The position numbers and the translations under genes are program-made. Below the pieces are notes generated by a model. That model was not told where the DNA came from. It ran no database searches and was given only the letters and a program-made list of their open reading frames with translations. From a bacterium (lineage in GTDB: Bacteria; Omnitrophota; Gorgyraeia; Gygaellales; UBA12090): a DNA stretch of 5,589 nt. This document shows positions 1 to 5,589 of this stretch, piece after piece; positions within the stretch are counted from its first letter, which is position 1, and every line of letters starts with the position of its first letter. The stretch lies in NCBI GenBank assembly GCA_004299495.1, contig SCPY01000018.1, positions 1 through 5,589 on the forward strand, given 5' to 3'.

Positions 1-123
1 AGAATAAATTCTCGGAAATTGAGAAAAATGAGCTGGAGGAATCAATATAATTCTCATGAGGCGATGTGTAAAGCAGTTAAATCAATTTTAAGAGAGAATT
101 ATTCTTGGCGGGGCAAAGTTTAG
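1..123 (+). CDS. C-terminal fragment of an upstream gene, possibly a glycosyltransferase
   Basis: Frame 1 is open from the first base to a TAG at 121-123, giving 40 residues that continue off the left edge. The tail is basic and ends in NYSWRGKV. A SW-containing helix of this kind is common at the very end of GT4-family glycosyltransferases, and the surrounding genes are glycan-related, but 40 residues are too few to assign a family. The frame overlaps the TTG start of the methyltransferase by 19 bases. If the methyltransferase instead starts at GTG 135, this stop lies 11 bases before it, a typical operon spacing. An internal ATG at 28 exists but has no reason to be a separate gene start. The call as coding is moderate; the function is a guess. 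Confidence 0.5.
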   Translation, partial: RINSRKLRKMSWRNQYNSHEAMCKAVKSILRENYSWRGKV

Positions 124-938
124 GGCGGGTAAGAGTGAACGATAAGGAATATTATAACCAGATTGGCATCGAAACAGACAGCACGCTAAAGCAATGTTTA
201 TGCGATAGTATTGCGGTATATAAACAGATTAGGCATATATCTCCGGATTTATATAAAAATAAAATCATTTTGGATGTAGGCTGCGGTAATGGCCATTTGG
301 TTCATTATTTTGCTAAACATGGAGCTAAGGCCGCCATAGGCACAGATATCGCCTTCTATTATATAAAGAGCGGGCAGCAAGAGCATGAGTTTTCTGTCTA
401 TAACGAAAAGTTGCGCCTGGGAGAGAATACAAACGTATCCTTTATTAATTCAGACGCGGAGAAGCTGCCATTTAAGAATAACTCGTTTGAGATGATACTT
501 GCGGTCGCGTTATTGCATCATGTTAAGGAAAAGTCAGATTTTATCTCAGAGTGCCGAAGAATTCTAGTTCCTGGAGGGAGGATGGTGATAGTTGACCCGA
601 ATGGCGGTCATTTTTTAAGAAATATTGTGAACCGATATGCAAGAAAGATTCACTTTTTGACAGATACAGAAGAGGCGATCGATATCACTCAACTTAAAAA
701 TATTCTCAATCGGAACGGATTTTTTGTTGAAGAAATAAAATTTGAGATTTTCTTTGGAGATTTAAGCGCTCAGCTGGCAGTCATTATTTTCAAGAAGAGC
801 CGAGTCCTCGGAAAAATATTTCAATATTTTACGCTCCTTTGCTTTGCGATAGATATGTTCTTGGACGCGACTTTATTTAAATTATTCCCAAACTTAGGAT
901 GGCGGTTTTTTATCTTAGCGAGAAAGGAAATATGCTGA
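105..938 (+). CDS. Class I SAM-dependent methyltransferase (Methyltransf_11 type)
   Basis: Cytoplasmic or membrane-associated enzyme predicted to move a methyl group from S-adenosylmethionine to an unknown acceptor, in this context probably a sugar, lipid carrier or polyketide-like intermediate. The SAM-binding Rossmann fold is clear: motif I LDVGCGNGHL at residues 56-65, an acidic ribose-binding residue in GTDI (D81), SDAEKLPF at 116-123, LLHHV at 136-140, and the post-motif strand VPGGRMVIVDPN at 155-166. The C-terminal part (about 225-270) is hydrophobic and aromatic and may contact a membrane or lipid substrate. At 277 residues the length is normal. The longest start is TTG at 105, preceded by AGAGAG at 91-96. 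A GTG at 135 (267 residues) has a better Shine-Dalgarno, AGGGCGGG at 122-129, and follows the upstream stop, so it may be the true start. The family is secure; the substrate is unknown. Confidence 0.9.
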   Translation: MAGQSLGRVRVNDKEYYNQIGIETDSTLKQCLCDSIAVYKQIRHISPDLYKNKIILDVGCGNGHLVHYFAKHGAKAAIGTDIAFYYIKSGQQEHEFSVYNEKLRLGENTNVSFINSDAEKLPFKNNSFEMILAVALLHHVKEKSDFISECRRILVPGGRMVIVDPNGGHFLRNIVNRYARKIHFLTDTEEAIDITQLKNILNRNGFFVEEIKFEIFFGDLSAQLAVIIFKKSRVLGKIFQYFTLLCFAIDMFLDATLFKLFPNLGWRFFILARKEIC

Positions 939-987
939 GGATTTCGGCTTAATACCTGCTATCTTATTGATTTGGAACAAGCATAAT

Positions 988-996
988 AGGGGGGAG
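988..996 (+). promoter_or_regulatory. Strong ribosome binding site of the sugar kinase gene
   Basis: AGGGGGGAG lies 8 bases before the ATG at 1005. It fixes this start and marks independent translation initiation after the only sizeable intergenic gap (939-1004) in the window. I saw no terminator hairpin with a T-run and no well-spaced -35/-10 pair in that gap. Confidence 0.7.
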
Positions 997-1004
997 TTTT
1001 ATTT

Positions 1005-1988
1005 ATGATTATTTCGAGGGCGCCGGTTAGGATATCTATGGGTGGAGGAGGCACTGATGTTTCTTCGTATTACGAGAAATATGGCGGATTCCTGATGGCC
1101 GCGGCAATAAATAAATATGTGTACATAATGGTCAATAAAAGGTTTTATGAATCCATTCGCCTTTCTTATTCTAAAACCGAGATCGTAGACTGCCTTGAGA
1201 AAATAGAGCATAAGATATTCAGGGAAGCATTAAGGCGCATTAATATTGATAAACAGATAGAGCTGGTATCTATCGCGGATGTGCCTGCTCAGTGCGGCCT
1301 GGGGACATCTTCATCATTTACGGTTGCTTTGTTAAACGGGCTGTTTGAATATAAAAAGTCGCATGTTAGTTTGCAGGAATTGGCTGAGGCCGCTTGCCAT
1401 ATTGAAATAGATATGCTGAAAGAGCCCATAGGCAAACAGGATCAGTATGCCGCATCCTTCGGCGGTTTCCGGGCATATTGGTTCAATAAAGACGGAAGCG
1501 TGGTTACTGAGCCGGTAGCGATAAAAGAGGAAGATATGATGCAGTTGCAGGAAAACATACTTTTGTTTAATTTAAAAAAGGAAAGGCAGGCAAGCAGCAT
1601 TTTGCTTGAGCAGAACAGGAAAGCCGGCGAAGGAGATAAAAATACGGTAGAGAGGCTACATAAAATAAAAGAGATAGGGTTGAGGACAAAAATGATTTTT
1701 GAGAGCGGGAATATAGATGAATTTGGAGAGTTGTTGCATGAGCACTGGCTGATAAAAAAAGGGCTTTCGGAGAAGATTAGCGATGATTTTATTGATGAGG
1801 CGTATGATATTGCCAGAAAGAATGGCGCCCTTGGCGGCAAGGTGGTGGGGGCCGGAGGCGGCGGATTTCTTCTATTTTACTGCCCCAAGAACAAATCGCT
1901 GCTGGTTTCAAAGATGAGGGAGATTGGGCTGAATGTTATGTGGTTTTCATTTGAGAACGAGGGGGCAAAGATAGTTTTTCATAATTAA
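1005..1988 (+). CDS. GHMP-family sugar kinase, HddA-like (D-glycero-D-manno-heptose 7-phosphate kinase type)
   Basis: Predicted cytoplasmic kinase that phosphorylates the anomeric carbon of a sugar or sugar phosphate with ATP, feeding nucleotide-sugar synthesis. All three GHMP motifs are present. The N-terminal substrate motif is RAPVRISMGGGGTD (residues 5-18), the ATP-binding loop is PAQCGLGTSSSF (94-105), and the C-terminal motif is LGGKVVGAGGGGFLLF (277-291 region). GKQDQYAASFGG (143-154) carries the probable catalytic Asp146. The opening 'MIISRAPVRIS.GGGTD' and the 327-residue length match the COG2605/HddA group, whose studied members make heptose 1,7-bisphosphate for GDP-heptose. Related kinases act on other sugars, such as fucose or glucuronate, so the substrate is not proven. 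No isomerase (GmhA), phosphatase (GmhB) or nucleotidyltransferase (HddC) is visible in the window. The stop TAA shares one base with the next ATG (TAATG), indicating translational coupling. Confidence 0.88.
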   Translation: MIISRAPVRISMGGGGTDVSSYYEKYGGFLMAAAINKYVYIMVNKRFYESIRLSYSKTEIVDCLEKIEHKIFREALRRINIDKQIELVSIADVPAQCGLGTSSSFTVALLNGLFEYKKSHVSLQELAEAACHIEIDMLKEPIGKQDQYAASFGGFRAYWFNKDGSVVTEPVAIKEEDMMQLQENILLFNLKKERQASSILLEQNRKAGEGDKNTVERLHKIKEIGLRTKMIFESGNIDEFGELLHEHWLIKKGLSEKISDDFIDEAYDIARKNGALGGKVVGAGGGGFLLFYCPKNKSLLVSKMREIGLNVMWFSFENEGAKIVFHN

Positions 1989-2992
1989 TGGAATATTTAA
2001 GTAACAAACCTTTTGTGTCGGTAGTAATACCGGTTAAAAATGCTGAGGCCTTTTTGCCGAGGTGCCTTGAGAGCCTGGCAAATCTTAATTACCCAAAGGA
2101 TAAGTATGAAGTAATTATATCTGATTCTGATTCCGATGACAGGACCAGAGAGATAGCTTCTTATTTTGGCGTGCAGGTGGTTAACGCCTGCGGCCCTAGT
2201 GTCTGTTCGGCCAGGAACAGCGGCTTTATTTATGCGAAAGGCGAAATTATCGCGTTCTCCGATGCTGACTGCGTAATGGATAAAGATTGGATCTTGAATG
2301 CCGTGAAGTACTTTAACGACCAGACGGTTTGTTGCGTAGGAGGCCCGAGCCTCGTCCCTGAAGATGAGACGCCTTTTGGAAAGGCCTGTGGTTTTATCTT
2401 TTCTCATCGTTTGTTTACCGGAGGTTCTACCTATGGGCTGAATTTTAGCCAGGTAAGGGAGGTTGTCCATAACCCGGGATGTAACGCGATATACAGGCGC
2501 TTAGCTCTTAGAAGGGTAATGCCCGTGGATGAGCGATTTATTGAAGGCGAAGATGTGGTGATGAACAAGGCATTAAGGGAGCTGGGGTATAGGTTTCTCT
2601 ATACCCCTGACACGAGGGTATGGCATTACAGGTCGTCTACGGCAAAAAGATTCTGGCGGCAAAATTTTCGCTATGCAATAGGAAGGGTTCTCATGTTGAG
2701 AGAATCAAGAAAACTTATCAATCCGCTTCACCTTGTTGCCGGTTTCGGTATACCTATAGCAGCAATGTTCATTATTTTTTCAGGGATATTTAGTATTCCG
2801 GCTTTGGCCGTTGTATTATTCCTGGGTATAATTTTCTTGTGTTTTTTTTCCATTTCCGGATGGATTAAGACTAAATCCATTAAGGTGGCCTTACGAGTGC
2901 CGTTTGCGATTTTATTTTTGATAATTCCGTGGTCGTTAGGTTTTATGAAAGAATTTTTTACTCCAGCCAAAGGAAAGGATAGGCATAGATGA
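1988..2992 (+). CDS. Membrane-anchored family 2 glycosyltransferase
   Basis: Predicted inverting GT-A glycosyltransferase acting at the inner face of the cytoplasmic membrane, adding a sugar from a nucleotide donor to a lipid-linked or surface glycan. The N-terminal domain starts with VSVVIPVKNAEAFLPRCLESL (within residues 10-30). It then has IISDSDSDDRT (43-53), ARNSGFIYAKGEIIAFSDAD (75-94) with the metal-binding DAD at 92-94, GEDV with the likely catalytic-base ED at 188-189, and a QxxRY motif (Q225-Y229) in place of the classical QxxRW. Three hydrophobic segments follow, at about 247-267, 269-290 and 301-320, ending in a basic tail, so the catalytic domain is tethered at its C-terminus. 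The 334-residue length is normal for such single-domain enzymes. Start ATG 1988 overlaps the kinase stop by one base and lacks a clear Shine-Dalgarno, so initiation probably depends on coupling. Donor and acceptor are unknown. Confidence 0.9.
   Translation: MEYLSNKPFVSVVIPVKNAEAFLPRCLESLANLNYPKDKYEVIISDSDSDDRTREIASYFGVQVVNACGPSVCSARNSGFIYAKGEIIAFSDADCVMDKDWILNAVKYFNDQTVCCVGGPSLVPEDETPFGKACGFIFSHRLFTGGSTYGLNFSQVREVVHNPGCNAIYRRLALRRVMPVDERFIEGEDVVMNKALRELGYRFLYTPDTRVWHYRSSTAKRFWRQNFRYAIGRVLMLRESRKLINPLHLVAGFGIPIAAMFIIFSGIFSIPALAVVLFLGIIFLCFFSISGWIKTKSIKVALRVPFAILFLIIPWSLGFMKEFFTPAKGKDRHR
2971..2979 (+). promoter_or_regulatory. Ribosome binding site of the B12-type radical SAM gene
   Basis: AGGAAAGGA lies 9 bases before the ATG at 2989, inside the end of the glycosyltransferase gene. 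Together with the ATGA overlap at 2989-2992 it supports this start and translational coupling. Confidence 0.6.
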
Positions 2993-4434
2993 AGGTAACC
3001 TTTTTAATTCCGCCCGTATTAGACGGAACACAAAATGTAGAGAGGTGTTCAGGATGTAATTATGGCCTATACTTTTTTCCTCTTCTGCCGGTTTTGTCTG
3101 TAGCCACATTATTAAAAGATAATGTTGCGCGCGTATCCATACTGGACTTTCCCGCCCATAAAAAAACCAAAAATGATTTTAGGGATTTTATCGGCAACGA
3201 TAATTCGGATATTTATGTTTTTTATACCGTGCTTCTCTGCCAGGATACGGACCGCATGGCAAGGCAGATAATACGCGATATCAGAAAGGAGGCGCGTTTT
3301 ATATTTTGCGGGCCTCAGCCTACCTACGCTCCGGAATCTTTCTTAGATAAAGACGATACCTTTGTGGTGAGGGCGGAGCCCGAGTTTTCCGCAAGAAATT
3401 TAATCCTTGCCTTAAAATCCAAATCTGGATTGGATAGCGTAAAGGGCATTTCTTATCTGGATGGCTCCAGGTTAATGCACAATCCAGCGGAACCGTTTAT
3501 CCCGGATATAGACCAGCTCCCGATTCCGGATAGAGCGCTTCTAGACCACGGGCCTTACTGTAACCCTAAATTACGCAAGGTTCCTCATGCCGCAATTATT
3601 ACCTCTCGCGGTTGTTTTGGCCGCTGCTGGTTCTGCGTGCCTAATTCCTTAGATTATGCGAGAGAGCTTGAATATAAGAAGTGCTACGGAAGAAAGCCTC
3701 CGCCCCGGCTGCATTCCGCAAAAAGGGTGATAGATGAGTTTTCCGAGATAGCCAGGCTTGGATTTAAATCCGTTACGGTAATTGACGAGGAATTCCTTTG
3801 GGATGAAAACAGGACCCTTGAAATATGCGATGGCATCAAGGGATTGAAGTTAGAGTGGGGTTGCCTTGCCAGGCCGGATAGGGTTACCGAAAAGGTTGGC
3901 AAAGCAATGGCGGATGCCGGATGCGTATTTATAGATTTAGGATTGGAGTCAGTCGATGAAGAGGTGCTTATGGCTATACGAAAAGACATGACGCTTGCAG
4001 ACACCGAAAGGGCGCTGGCTATTTTCAGGAAGAATAAGGTGGAGGTTGAGCTCAATGTGCTCATGGGGGCCACGCCGAAAGAAACAACAGAAACCATAAA
4101 GAGGACGCTTAGGACGGTTAAAAGATTAAATCCCGACTATGTGTTATTTAGCATCGCCAATCCTTTTCCTGGAACAGATTTCTATTATGCCGCGAAAAAA
4201 GAAGGATGGATGGTTTATGGGGATTATGTTCCGGCTGACCCTTCCAAGAACGCGATTATCTCTTATCCTCATCTTTCTAAACAGGAATTGGAGAGATTGG
4301 TTTCTTATGCCTATTTTAGTTTTTATTTTAATCCCCGGTATATTCTTAGGCAGCTTTTTTCGGTCAAGAACTTTCAAGACCTTGCGAATAAGGTAAAAAC
4401 AGCCCTAAGGTTTATAAAAAGAAACTTTTTTTAA
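2989..4434 (+). CDS. B12-binding-type radical SAM enzyme
   Basis: Predicted iron-sulfur enzyme that cleaves SAM to a 5'-deoxyadenosyl radical, in the broad BchE/cobalamin-dependent group, whose members include methylases at unactivated carbons and ring-forming enzymes. The N-terminal ~140 residues look like a Rossmann-like cobalamin-binding domain (MKVTFLIPP at 1-9, LLPVLSVATLLKD at 32-44, ILDFPAH at 51-57, FCGPQPTYAPESFL at 106-119). The linker DQLPIPDRALLD (175-186) leads to the radical SAM barrel, with the 4Fe-4S site CX3CX2C at C209, C213 and C216 and a GLES motif at 318-321 that typically contacts SAM. The usual cobalamin-ligating DxHxxG is absent, as in several members of this group, so actual B12 use is uncertain. 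The C-terminal ~45 residues form a basic helical tail (SFYFNPRYILRQL). The 481-residue length is typical. It overlaps the upstream gene by 4 bases. The substrate, probably a glycan or lipid intermediate, is inferred from context only. Confidence 0.88.
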   Translation: MKVTFLIPPVLDGTQNVERCSGCNYGLYFFPLLPVLSVATLLKDNVARVSILDFPAHKKTKNDFRDFIGNDNSDIYVFYTVLLCQDTDRMARQIIRDIRKEARFIFCGPQPTYAPESFLDKDDTFVVRAEPEFSARNLILALKSKSGLDSVKGISYLDGSRLMHNPAEPFIPDIDQLPIPDRALLDHGPYCNPKLRKVPHAAIITSRGCFGRCWFCVPNSLDYARELEYKKCYGRKPPPRLHSAKRVIDEFSEIARLGFKSVTVIDEEFLWDENRTLEICDGIKGLKLEWGCLARPDRVTEKVGKAMADAGCVFIDLGLESVDEEVLMAIRKDMTLADTERALAIFRKNKVEVELNVLMGATPKETTETIKRTLRTVKRLNPDYVLFSIANPFPGTDFYYAAKKEGWMVYGDYVPADPSKNAIISYPHLSKQELERLVSYAYFSFYFNPRYILRQLFSVKNFQDLANKVKTALRFIKRNFF

Positions 4435-4446
4435 ACGCAGAATACA

Positions 4447-5439
4447 ATGTTCCAAATAGCGGAATATCTTAATCAGGGGATGGCATTGGCAAGGTATTGT
4501 TTATTCCGAACTCCGGCTCTGCCTACGCTCATGCTGTATGTAACCAATGCCTGTAATTCCCGCTGTAAAATATGCCACTTATGGAAAATAAAAAAACACA
4601 CCCATCTTCCTCTGGAATCAATACGAACGATTCTCGGTTCTCCATTAGTGGCCAAAAGTGTTATCGGTATAGAGGGGGGCGAGATTTTCCTGCATCCGGA
4701 TTGGGAGGGTATCCTGGAGCTATTATCAAAAAGGGGCAGGTTTATACTGTTGTCTAACGGATTAGCAACTGAACGTCTATTGAATAGCGTTAGGCAGTTT
4801 AAAATCCCCAAGGTTTCTGTTTCGCTTGACGGTATGGAGCAGTCTTACTTGAATGTGAGGGGAGTTGACGGATACGCCGCGGTCAAGCAAAGTATTTTAT
4901 CGTTGCGTGAATATGCTGAGGTGTCCGTGGCATTTACATTCTGCCCCTGGAATAGCGTCAGCGATTTCCTGCAAATACAAGAGTTTTGCAGGTGTAACGC
5001 AATTAACCTGAAAATAAATATTTTCCACAATGTTCCATTATTCGAAGTTAATGAAATTCAAAAAGAAATAAGCGGTCCAGAAAATCTTGATCTGGGCTTT
5101 CCGGAAAAAGACTATTTGGATTTATATAACGGCTGGCTGAACGGTAAGGTGAAGCTGCCTTGTTTAAGCATCCGCTTTCGAAGCGTTGTATGGCCGGACG
5201 GCTCGGTTCCCCTGTGCCAGTGTAAAAATATTATATTAGGCAATATCCATAGCCAGAGCATTGATGAAATATGGCGTTCTCCGAAGACCCTGGCTTTATG
5301 GAAACAGTACTATAACTGTAATGATTGCTGGGGGGCCTTCCATAGGATTTACGACGTAGTCTTAATTAAGGCAGCGCAAAAGGTATTGCCCAAGCGCGTG
5401 ATTGAGAAAATATTGGGGGAGTATACTCTAAATGGATAG
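4447..5439 (+). CDS. Radical SAM enzyme with SPASM/twitch-like C-terminal cluster region
   Basis: Predicted SAM-cleaving iron-sulfur enzyme of a different class from its upstream neighbour, lacking a cobalamin domain. The barrel begins at TLMLYVTNACNSRCKICHLW (residues 27-46) with CX3CX2C at C36, C40 and C43. GIEGGEIFLHPDW (74-86) is the SAM-binding GGE region, with Ile where Pro is usual; LLSNG (101-105) and VSVSLDG (123-129) are further barrel strands. The C-terminus has C239, then PDGSVPLCQC (250-259, the Gx4C feature of SPASM domains, C257 and C259), and CNDCW (C291, C294). That is enough for one auxiliary 4Fe-4S cluster, fewer ligands than a full SPASM domain. Family members oxidise, epimerise or crosslink peptides and sugars; no precursor peptide gene is visible and the neighbours are glycan genes, so a sugar substrate is favoured. 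The start at ATG 4447, 12 bases after the previous stop, has no good Shine-Dalgarno; ATG 4480 (codon 12) is an alternative. Confidence 0.87.
   Translation: MFQIAEYLNQGMALARYCLFRTPALPTLMLYVTNACNSRCKICHLWKIKKHTHLPLESIRTILGSPLVAKSVIGIEGGEIFLHPDWEGILELLSKRGRFILLSNGLATERLLNSVRQFKIPKVSVSLDGMEQSYLNVRGVDGYAAVKQSILSLREYAEVSVAFTFCPWNSVSDFLQIQEFCRCNAINLKINIFHNVPLFEVNEIQKEISGPENLDLGFPEKDYLDLYNGWLNGKVKLPCLSIRFRSVVWPDGSVPLCQCKNIILGNIHSQSIDEIWRSPKTLALWKQYYNCNDCWGAFHRIYDVVLIKAAQKVLPKRVIEKILGEYTLNG
5415..5421 (+). promoter_or_regulatory. Ribosome binding site for the start at 5432
   Basis: GGGGGAG lies 10 bases before ATG 5432, inside the last codons of the second radical SAM gene. It supports the 8-base-overlapping start of the downstream oxidoreductase frame. 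A competing G-tract precedes the second in-frame ATG at 5513. Confidence 0.5.
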
Positions 5440-5589
5440 AAAGAAGATGCTCCGATATGCCAAAAGAATTTACAATTCCTGTAGCGAGAAGGGATTGGGG
5501 GGGTTATTTAATATGGAGACAAAAAAGTTAAGAATAGCTTTTATCGGCTGTGGCCAGCATGCCACCGAGAATATTTATCCTGCCTTGCG
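5432..5589 (+). CDS. Gfo/Idh/MocA-type oxidoreductase, N-terminal part (cut by window end)
   Basis: The frame from ATG 5432 stays open to the right edge, giving 52 complete codons. After a basic leader of 27 residues comes METKKLRIAFIGCGQHATEN and then IYPAL: a beta strand plus a GxGxxA-type dinucleotide-binding loop, as at the start of Gfo/Idh/MocA NAD(P)-dependent sugar dehydrogenases. Those enzymes oxidise or reduce sugar hydroxyl/keto groups, often on nucleotide sugars. The first start overlaps the preceding gene by 8 bases and has GGGGGAG upstream. The second, ATG 5513 (codon 28), follows a seven-G run at a 9-base spacing and would give the usual compact N-terminus for this family. Either could be the true start, and the leader is not one I recognise. 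Only the Rossmann loop is visible, so another NAD-dependent family is possible; its position suggests it acts in the same pathway as the radical SAM enzymes. Confidence 0.7.
   Translation, partial: MDRKKMLRYAKRIYNSCSEKGLGGLFNMETKKLRIAFIGCGQHATENIYPAL

Noticed and set aside
939..1004. Possible promoter or terminator in the only intergenic gap
   Set aside because: TTGATT (967-972) and CATAAT (982-987) are just 9 bases apart, too close for a sigma70-type promoter. The imperfect CCTGCTAT/ATAATAGG pairing is weak and not followed by a T-run.
1442..1840. 132-codon open frame on the minus strand inside the kinase gene
   Set aside because: It is antisense to a clear GHMP kinase; the Ser/Phe/Leu-rich, low-complexity translation shows no domain and is typical of a shadow frame.
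1997..2470. 157-codon open frame on the minus strand within the glycosyltransferase gene
   Set aside because: It lies fully opposite conserved GT2 motifs and its translation has no recognisable fold or motif.
3684..4097. 137-codon open frame on the minus strand within the B12-type radical SAM gene
   Set aside because: It is antisense to the radical SAM barrel; its Ser-rich translation is the usual product of reading such a gene backwards.
4139..4396. 85-codon + strand frame overlapping the end of the first radical SAM gene
   Set aside because: It is an out-of-frame overlap with a real gene, has no ribosome binding site, and its hydrophobic composition is explained by the underlying codons.
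4447..5439. Peptide-maturing (RiPP) radical SAM/SPASM system
   Set aside because: No small Cys-, Gly- or repeat-rich precursor frame lies nearby, no peptidase or RRE-like domain is seen, and the neighbours are sugar genes.
1..5589. CRISPR arrays, tRNA genes, insertion sequences or long repeats
   Set aside because: I found no regularly spaced repeats, tRNA-like cloverleaf, transposase or terminal inverted repeats; nearly all bases are coding.

Overview
The window is a dense, one-directional block of bacterial surface-glycan or natural-product-type genes, all on the + strand. Base composition is moderate, slightly A+T-rich, with frequent ATA and AGG codons. Paired radical SAM enzymes next to glycosyltransferases and sugar kinases are common in anaerobic, deep-branching uncultured bacteria such as Omnitrophota-like lineages. 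The sequence carries no rRNA or other marker that would fix the taxon, so this assignment is only a guess. Both radical SAM genes need oxygen-sensitive Fe-S clusters, which fits an anaerobe.

Layout: (1-123) probable last codons of an upstream gene, perhaps a glycosyltransferase; (105-938) class I SAM-dependent methyltransferase; (939-1004) a 66-bp gap, the only real spacer, ending in a strong ribosome binding site; (1005-1988) GHMP sugar kinase of the HddA type (heptose 7-phosphate kinase-like); (1988-2992) GT-A family 2 glycosyltransferase with a C-terminal membrane anchor; (2989-4434) B12-binding-type radical SAM enzyme; (4447-5439) second radical SAM enzyme with a shortened SPASM ('twitch') auxiliary cluster region; (5432-end) start of a Gfo/Idh/MocA-type NAD(P)-dependent oxidoreductase, cut by the window edge.

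Junctions from the kinase onward are a 1-base overlap (TAATG), a 4-base overlap (ATGA), a 12-base gap and an 8-base overlap. These genes are therefore almost certainly one translationally coupled transcript. No terminator or convincing promoter was seen inside the window.

Working model (inference): the kinase makes a sugar 1-phosphate for nucleotide activation. The radical SAM enzymes, the oxidoreductase and the methyltransferase modify the sugar or lipid-linked glycan (oxidation, epimerisation, C- or O-methylation). The membrane-anchored GT2 transfers the sugar. The most noteworthy element is the pair of mechanistically different radical SAM enzymes. The second has a cysteine pattern resembling that of twitch-type dehydrogenases acting on carbocyclic sugars, and it is followed at once by a sugar oxidoreductase.
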